Source: CAYQSU01 sp964420325 (GTDB taxonomy: Bacteria; Pseudomonadota; Alphaproteobacteria; Rhodospirillales; Defluviicoccaceae). From it: a DNA stretch of 64,000 nt. A program made the translations under genes and the position numbers. Below the pieces are notes generated by a model. The model had not been told where the DNA came from. It saw only the letters and a list, made by a program, of their open reading frames with translations, and did not search any database. The stretch's first letter is position 1, and the number at the start of each line of letters is the position of its first letter. The stretch spans positions 13,184-77,183 of the forward strand of contig CAYQSU010000006.1 in assembly GCA_964420325.1 (NCBI GenBank), written 5' to 3'. Shown here one piece after another: positions 60,504 through 64,000 of this stretch.

Positions 60504-61246
60504 CTGCTGGCGACGACCGGCTTTTGTCGGACAAGCCGATCGCGCCTCGCGACCGGCTGATCGTCGCGCTCGACGTCTCGGACCCCGGCCAGGCACGAAC
60601 GCTGGTCGAGCGCCTCGGGGACCGGGTTCGGTTCTACAAGCTCGGCCTCGAGTTGTTCATGGCGGGCGGCTACTTCGAGCTCGTCGACTGGCTGCGCACG
60701 CGGGGCAACAAGGTGTTCGTCGACCTCAAGTTCTTCGACGTGCCTCAGACCGTGGGTGCCGCGGTCCGCCAACTTGCCCGGCGGGGAGCCGATCTCGCCA
60801 CCGTGCACGGCAACGACGCCATGCTGGAGGCCGCGTGCGCGAACCGGGGCGATCTCGGCATCCTCGCCGTCACCGTCCTCACCAGTCTCGATGAACGTGA
60901 CATGCAAGCCCTCGGATTCCGCACCGACGTTCGCGCCCTCGTCCTGTCGCGGGCGCGGCGGGCACTGGAGATCGGCTGCCAAGGCGTCGTTTCGTCCGGC
61001 CTGGAGGCGGCGAACGTCCGGCTGCACCTTGGTCCGCGGCTTCTGATTGTCGTCCCCGGGATCCGGCCGGGGTTCAACCGCCCGGTCGATGACCAGAAGC
61101 GCACCGTTGACGTCGAAGAGGCGTTTCTCAACGGCGCCGACTACATCGTCGTCGGCCGCCCGATCCATGGCGCCGCCGACCCGTCTGCGGCCGCCGAGGC
61201 GATCCAGCACCGCATCGCCGCCTTGTTCTCCGCTCAACGCCGATAG
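60500..61246 (+). CDS. pyrF: orotidine 5'-phosphate decarboxylase
   Basis: A 248-residue TIM barrel. LIVALDVSDPGQA opens the fold after a 20-residue extension; the DxKxxD catalytic tetrad is FVDLKFFDVPQTV (Lys and Asp). VVPGIRPGF and DYIVVGRPIHGAADP are the phosphate-binding loops. It makes UMP in the last de novo pyrimidine step. GTG start overlaps hinT. It faces glk tail to tail with a hairpin between them. Confidence 0.95.
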   Translation: MTAGDDRLLSDKPIAPRDRLIVALDVSDPGQARTLVERLGDRVRFYKLGLELFMAGGYFELVDWLRTRGNKVFVDLKFFDVPQTVGAAVRQLARRGADLATVHGNDAMLEAACANRGDLGILAVTVLTSLDERDMQALGFRTDVRALVLSRARRALEIGCQGVVSSGLEAANVRLHLGPRLLIVVPGIRPGFNRPVDDQKRTVDVEEAFLNGADYIVVGRPIHGAADPSAAAEAIQHRIAALFSAQRR

Positions 61247-61277
61247 GGGCGCCGGCCGCGAAGCCCGTCAGCGCCCC
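61246..61277. terminator. hairpin between convergent pyrF and glk
   Basis: GGGGCGC (61246-61252) and GCGCCCC (61271-61277), a perfect 7-base stem with an 18-base loop, spans the stop codons of both genes. No U-tract. Probably a bidirectional or Rho-dependent end. Confidence 0.4.
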
Positions 61278-62254
61278 TCGGCGTCCAGCGCCCACCACGC
61301 CGCGCCGTGCAGCGCCGCCTCCGGGTCGAGGATGACGTGGATCGGGATGTCGGCGAGCAGACCGCTGAACCGTCCCTTGCTGCGCACGGCGGCGAGGAAG
61401 TCGGGCTGCTGCAGCCGGCCGAGGATGCGGGGCGGGATGCCGCCGCCGAGGTAGACGCCGCCGGTGGCCAGCGTCATCAGCGCCATGTTGCCGACGACGC
61501 CGCCGAGGATGCGGACGAACATGTCGAGGCAGGCGACGCAGACCTCGGCCTTGCGCTCGAGGGCGGCGCCGACGATGACCGGCGTCGGATCGTCGGCCTG
61601 GGCCAGCGCGTGGCCGAGCCACGCCGGCTCGGCGTAGCGCCCGGTCGTTCTGAGGAAGTCGTACAGATTCGGAATGCCGCTGCCGGAGCACACCCGCTCG
61701 ACGCTGACATGCCCGAAGCGGTGGTGGAGAAAGGCGAGCAGGTCCACCTGCTCGGCCGTGGCCGGCGCGAACGAGGCATGGCCACCTTCGGTGGGATAGG
61801 CACGATGCCGGTCGCCTGCCCATGCCAGGAACGACATGCCGATCCCGGTGCCGGGGGCGATGACGGCGATGGTGCCGGTCGCCGACGCCTGCCCGCCCTG
61901 CAGCGTTGCGAGGTCCTCGGCGGCGAGGTGCGGCACCGCCGTCGCGATCGCCTGCAGGTCGTTGATCAGGTGGACCGTATCGAGACCAAAGTCGGCGCTC
62001 AGCGCCCTCCCGTTGATGACCCACGGCAGGTTGGTGATCTTGGCCTCGCCGGCGACCACCGGCCCGGCGACCCCGAAACAGGCGGCCGTCGGCGCCTCGC
62101 CACCCTCGTTGAGAAAGGCGGCGACGACATCCTCGAGGCGGCCGAAGTCGGCGCTGGCGAAGCGCGCCTGCCTCCGCGGTCGTTTCGGTCCGATCTCGGC
62201 GGAGATCAGGGCCAGAACGGTCTTCGTTCCACCGATATCACCCGCGAGGATCAA
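61268..62254 (-). CDS. glk: glucokinase
   Basis: A 328-residue ROK-unrelated, Glk-type hexokinase fold. GDIGGTKTVLAL (residues 5-16) is the phosphate-1 motif, LINDLQAIA holds the catalytic Asp, and APGTGIGMS, TEGGHASFAP and GGVYLGGGIPPRIL are the remaining sites. It phosphorylates glucose with ATP for the Entner-Doudoroff or pentose pathways. It has no partner on its strand; a 434-base gap lies upstream. Confidence 0.94.
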   Translation of the reverse strand: MILAGDIGGTKTVLALISAEIGPKRPRRQARFASADFGRLEDVVAAFLNEGGEAPTAACFGVAGPVVAGEAKITNLPWVINGRALSADFGLDTVHLINDLQAIATAVPHLAAEDLATLQGGQASATGTIAVIAPGTGIGMSFLAWAGDRHRAYPTEGGHASFAPATAEQVDLLAFLHHRFGHVSVERVCSGSGIPNLYDFLRTTGRYAEPAWLGHALAQADDPTPVIVGAALERKAEVCVACLDMFVRILGGVVGNMALMTLATGGVYLGGGIPPRILGRLQQPDFLAAVRSKGRFSGLLADIPIHVILDPEAALHGAAWWALDAEGR

Positions 62255-62688
62255 GGCCGGTTCCGTTCCTACCCAGGCTCGCCGACCGCCGGCGCGGGCA
62301 CATCATGGCAGGATTCCATGGACGCGGCCACCCGCGGCGCGTGGATGCGTCCTTGCGCCACCGCCCGTGGCGGCGAGCCGTGGGTTTTCCACAACGGCTG
62401 CGATCACGACGGATTGTTGAACTGTGAGCGCATCGCTCCACGAATGGGGGTACCCATACCCCAGGGGGGTGTCCAATCGATAAAATTTTATGAAATTTCG
62501 TTGGCTTATGCGGCGCCCAATACTTGGGCAGATCGACCTAAAATATGGCCTCTCTGCGGCATAGGCCGTCTACCGGCAAAGTATCGACAGACTTTTGCAC
62601 AGGCGTTGTGGATGGCGGCGAAACGACGATCCACCGCTGCTCGGCCCGCCGCCTTCGGAGGCCAAGAGACCGTAAAACGCCGAGGCGT
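62255..62688. other. gene-free, partly AT-rich region
   Basis: 434 bases with no gene I can support. The part at about 62480-62550 is much more AT-rich than the surroundings and contains ATAAAATTTTAT (a 12-base palindrome, 62480-62491) and GGGGTA/TACCCC inverted repeats near 62447-62462. A 24-codon frame (MKFRWLMRRP, from 62491) has no family or SD. It must carry the glk promoter, which I could not place, and a CsoR/FrmR-like operator (separate entry). It could be the remains of a lost gene or a small RNA. Confidence 0.5.
62456..62472. promoter_or_regulatory. CsoR/FrmR-like operator
   Basis: ATACCCCAGGGGGGTGT; its complement is ACACCCCCCTGGGGTAT, very close to the A/T-flanked C-tract/G-tract operators bound by the CsoR/RcnR/FrmR family of metal and formaldehyde sensors. 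No such regulator or its usual target lies in the window. Match made by eye. Confidence 0.35.
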
Positions 62689-63126
62689 TCATTCGGGTCC
62701 GCTCTCGGGATCGACAAGGGCGGCCTCGATCGCCCCGCGGATCTCGTCGGGAATGGCGGCCGCCTTGCGTGTTGTCAGATCGAAGAACACCTCCACCGAT
62801 TCCTGCTTGGCGTGCAACGCTCCGGTTTCCGCGTTCAGCATGCGCTGAACGTATGTGGTGCTGCTTCGCCCCAGGCGAACGAAGCCGCTCCATATCACGA
62901 CGAGATCGCCGGCCGCGAGCTCGTGCACGAAGTCTGTCGTCGTGCGGGCGACCACCGTATGCACGCCGAGCTCTTGCATCCGCCTGAAGGTGACGCCGTT
63001 GAGCGGCCACAGGTGGAAGGCCGCGTCGTCGAACCAGTGGGCGTACCAACGCACGTTCATGTGGCCGAACTGATCGCACTGCCAGGGAAAAACGACGCCG
63101 CGATGGGTTTGCTTCCACGTGGACAT
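62689..63126 (-). CDS. hotdog-fold (4HBT) acyl-CoA thioesterase
   Basis: A 145-residue YbgC/FadM-like thioesterase. The opening FPWQCDQFGHMNVRWYAHWFDDAAFHLW (in two pieces) has the D-x-x-GHMN active-site motif. VVARTTTDFVHELAAGDLVVIWSGFVRLGRSSTTYVQRML is the central strand pair. It would hydrolyse acyl-CoA thioesters. The ATG at 63126 gives the family start; a longer open frame upstream is not like the family. No partner in the operon. Confidence 0.85.
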   Translation of the reverse strand: MSTWKQTHRGVVFPWQCDQFGHMNVRWYAHWFDDAAFHLWPLNGVTFRRMQELGVHTVVARTTTDFVHELAAGDLVVIWSGFVRLGRSSTTYVQRMLNAETGALHAKQESVEVFFDLTTRKAAAIPDEIRGAIEAALVDPESGPE

Positions 63127-63281
63127 GAAGACCTCTCCCGGGACCGGTTGCTGTCGCCGAGGAGTGTATACCTTCCTCTCCGCCGAGGTTCGCCTGCCGT
63201 CGAATTCGCTGGACGCCGCCACGGCCACCCTGGATGCTGGCCCAAACAGGTGCAACACGGGTCGAAATCGGCGGAGGGGGC

Positions 63282-63617
63282 ATGGTCACACAACCACATC
63301 GCGACACGGACGCGAGCTTGACGGACCAGACCAAGCGGCGATGGTGGGCAAGGCTGGTCACCCCTTTTCCCAGCGACGTCTTCGGCTCCGACGTGTTCGT
63401 CAGCTACCAGGCGACGTACGTCTGGCAGGCCAACCAGTTCGGACATCTCCTCATCGGCTTCGGTCTGAGCTTCGTCCTGCTGTGGTTCTCGTCGCCGTTC
63501 TCGTGGTCGTTCTGGCTCCTCGTTCTGGTCTATGCCGTCAAGGAGCTGATCGACTACCTGATCGCCTTGGCTCAGGCACAGGGCTTCTTCCGCATCGACA
63601 GGCGGGAACTGGTCTAG
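63282..63617 (+). CDS. hypothetical membrane protein, 5' part of an amber-interrupted gene
   Basis: A 111-residue frame with SD GGAGGGGG immediately before the ATG. The N-terminus is basic (RRWWARLVTPFPSDVFGSDVF), followed by VSYQATYVWQANQFGHLLIGFG and two spans (about 55-95). It ends in FFRIDRRELV then TAG. The next gene starts one codon later in the same frame, and the joined protein reads naturally, so these are probably one gene split by an in-frame stop. No family name; see the 63621 entry and the finding. Confidence 0.6.
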   Translation: MVTQPHRDTDASLTDQTKRRWWARLVTPFPSDVFGSDVFVSYQATYVWQANQFGHLLIGFGLSFVLLWFSSPFSWSFWLLVLVYAVKELIDYLIALAQAQGFFRIDRRELV

Positions 63618-63620
63618 GAC

Positions 63621-63950
63621 ATGCTCACCGACACGTGGTTCGTGGCGGCGGGTGCCCTCGTCGCCCACGCCGCGGCCGCGGCGGCCTGGCCGTGGGGCGC
63701 GCTGATGCTGGCGATCACGGTCGCCTCTTTTCTGGCGCTTCGGCTGTACGTGCTCCCCGGCAAGCGGCACTACGACCGGGCCCGCCTGCCGTTCTACTTC
63801 CGGCTCACCAACTTTCCGCGGACCGACGGTGTCCTTGAGGTCAATCGCAATCGCCTCGAGGCGTTCGTCGAGGGAAAGCCCATCCAACGATCGGCAGACG
63901 GCGTGGTCGGCCGCTACGATCCGCCCCGGGTCGTGCTGATCCAGGGCTAG
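63621..63950 (+). CDS. hypothetical membrane protein, 3' part of an amber-interrupted gene
   Basis: A 109-residue frame in phase with the upstream gene and separated from it by TAG GAC. Two spans (AAGALVAHAAAAAAWPWGALMLAITVASFLALRLYV, read as two) are followed by a cytoplasmic tail, LPGKRHYDRARLPFYFRLTNFP. No SD precedes its ATG, which fits readthrough or reinitiation rather than an independent gene. Function unknown. Confidence 0.55.
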   Translation: MLTDTWFVAAGALVAHAAAAAAWPWGALMLAITVASFLALRLYVLPGKRHYDRARLPFYFRLTNFPRTDGVLEVNRNRLEAFVEGKPIQRSADGVVGRYDPPRVVLIQG

Positions 63951-63961
63951 CCCGACTTCCG

Positions 63962-64000
63962 CTATTCGTCGGCGGTTTCGGCAAAATCGCCGATTTTGAG
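63962..64000 (-). CDS. C-terminal end of a gene that continues beyond the window
   Basis: Thirteen in-frame codons (LKIGDFAETADE then TAG) on the minus strand end 12 bases past the upstream gene's stop. The acidic tail before a stop is plausible for a protein end, but this is too short to assign. Tail-to-tail placement with the previous gene would be usual. Confidence 0.25.
   Translation of the reverse strand, partial: LKIGDFAETADE

Noticed and set aside
62491..62565. 24-codon frame starting MKFRWLMRRP in the AT-rich gap
   Set aside because: No ribosome-binding site, no homologous family that I recognise, and immediate stop; recorded only as part of the gap.
1..64000. CRISPR arrays, insertion sequences, prophage, tRNA or rRNA genes
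   Set aside because: No direct repeats with spacers, transposase or integrase motifs, tRNA-like cloverleafs or rRNA sequence were seen on either strand.

Overview
This GC-rich window (my impression is mid-60s percent GC) looks like chromosomal DNA of an alphaproteobacterium, probably Rhodospirillales-like. The evidence is synteny: mnmE-mnmG-rsmG-parA-parB, rho, hemJ-hemH-hemE, then ppsR, maf, aroE, coaE, dnaQ and secB, the arrangement known around the Caulobacter chromosomal origin. The B12-dependent ribonucleotide reductase, HemJ, the lptM-lysA pair, DUF4175 and DUF3576-leuS-lptE-holA fit the same group. I see no phage, insertion sequence, CRISPR array, tRNA or rRNA.

Layout. 1-3.6 kb: rpmE, cyaY, an MFS exporter and a histone-deacetylase-fold hydrolase. 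3.8-11.8 kb: lptM-lysA-DUF4175, then a zinc-ribbon protein divergent from ftsE-ftsX-ydcF-plsC. 12-14.3 kb: nrdJ behind a clear promoter. 14.4-18.2 kb: lineage-specific genes, including a TPR protein and a permease that has lost its C-terminal part. 18.3-23 kb: class II DAHP synthase, a nicotinate phosphoribosyltransferase-like gene and NAD synthetase. 23.2-28 kb: DUF3576, leuS, lptE, holA. 28-34.3 kb: the leftward parB-parA-rsmG-mnmG-mnmE cluster with two parS sites, a 2Fe-2S ferredoxin and DUF6489. 34.5-38 kb: a YyaL-type protein, ogt and qor. 38-42.1 kb: rho, hemJ, hemH, hemE.

42.1-42.6 kb is the likely replication origin: a gene-free, locally AT-rich gap between hemE and ppsR, 10-12 kb from the parS sites. 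Unlike the arrangement I recall from Caulobacter, ppsR and an SDR gene point back toward it. To the right come maf-aroE-coaE-dnaQ, secB, fxsA, a Tim44-domain protein and mltA, then a lutABC lactate-oxidation operon lying between mltA and smr. Next are an HTH gene, hslVU (minus strand, RpoH-like promoter) and a histidine operon, hisB-DUF2628-hisHAFE, running into hinT and pyrF. Glucokinase, an AT-rich gap, a thioesterase and a membrane-protein gene interrupted by an in-frame amber codon end the window.

The genes are mostly core: origin segregation (ParABS), tRNA modification (MnmE/MnmG), heme synthesis, outer-membrane biogenesis (LptM, LptE, PlsC), divisome (FtsEX), proteolysis (HslVU) and histidine, aromatic, lysine and NAD synthesis. 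The most unusual points are an HTH-type domain fused in frame to HisB with a perfect palindrome over its start codon, parS sites built into the mnmE-mnmG junction and the rsmG start, an orphan CsoR/FrmR-like operator, and a permease whose lost C-terminus is replaced by residues read from the aroG promoter. I found no wholly new multi-gene system.
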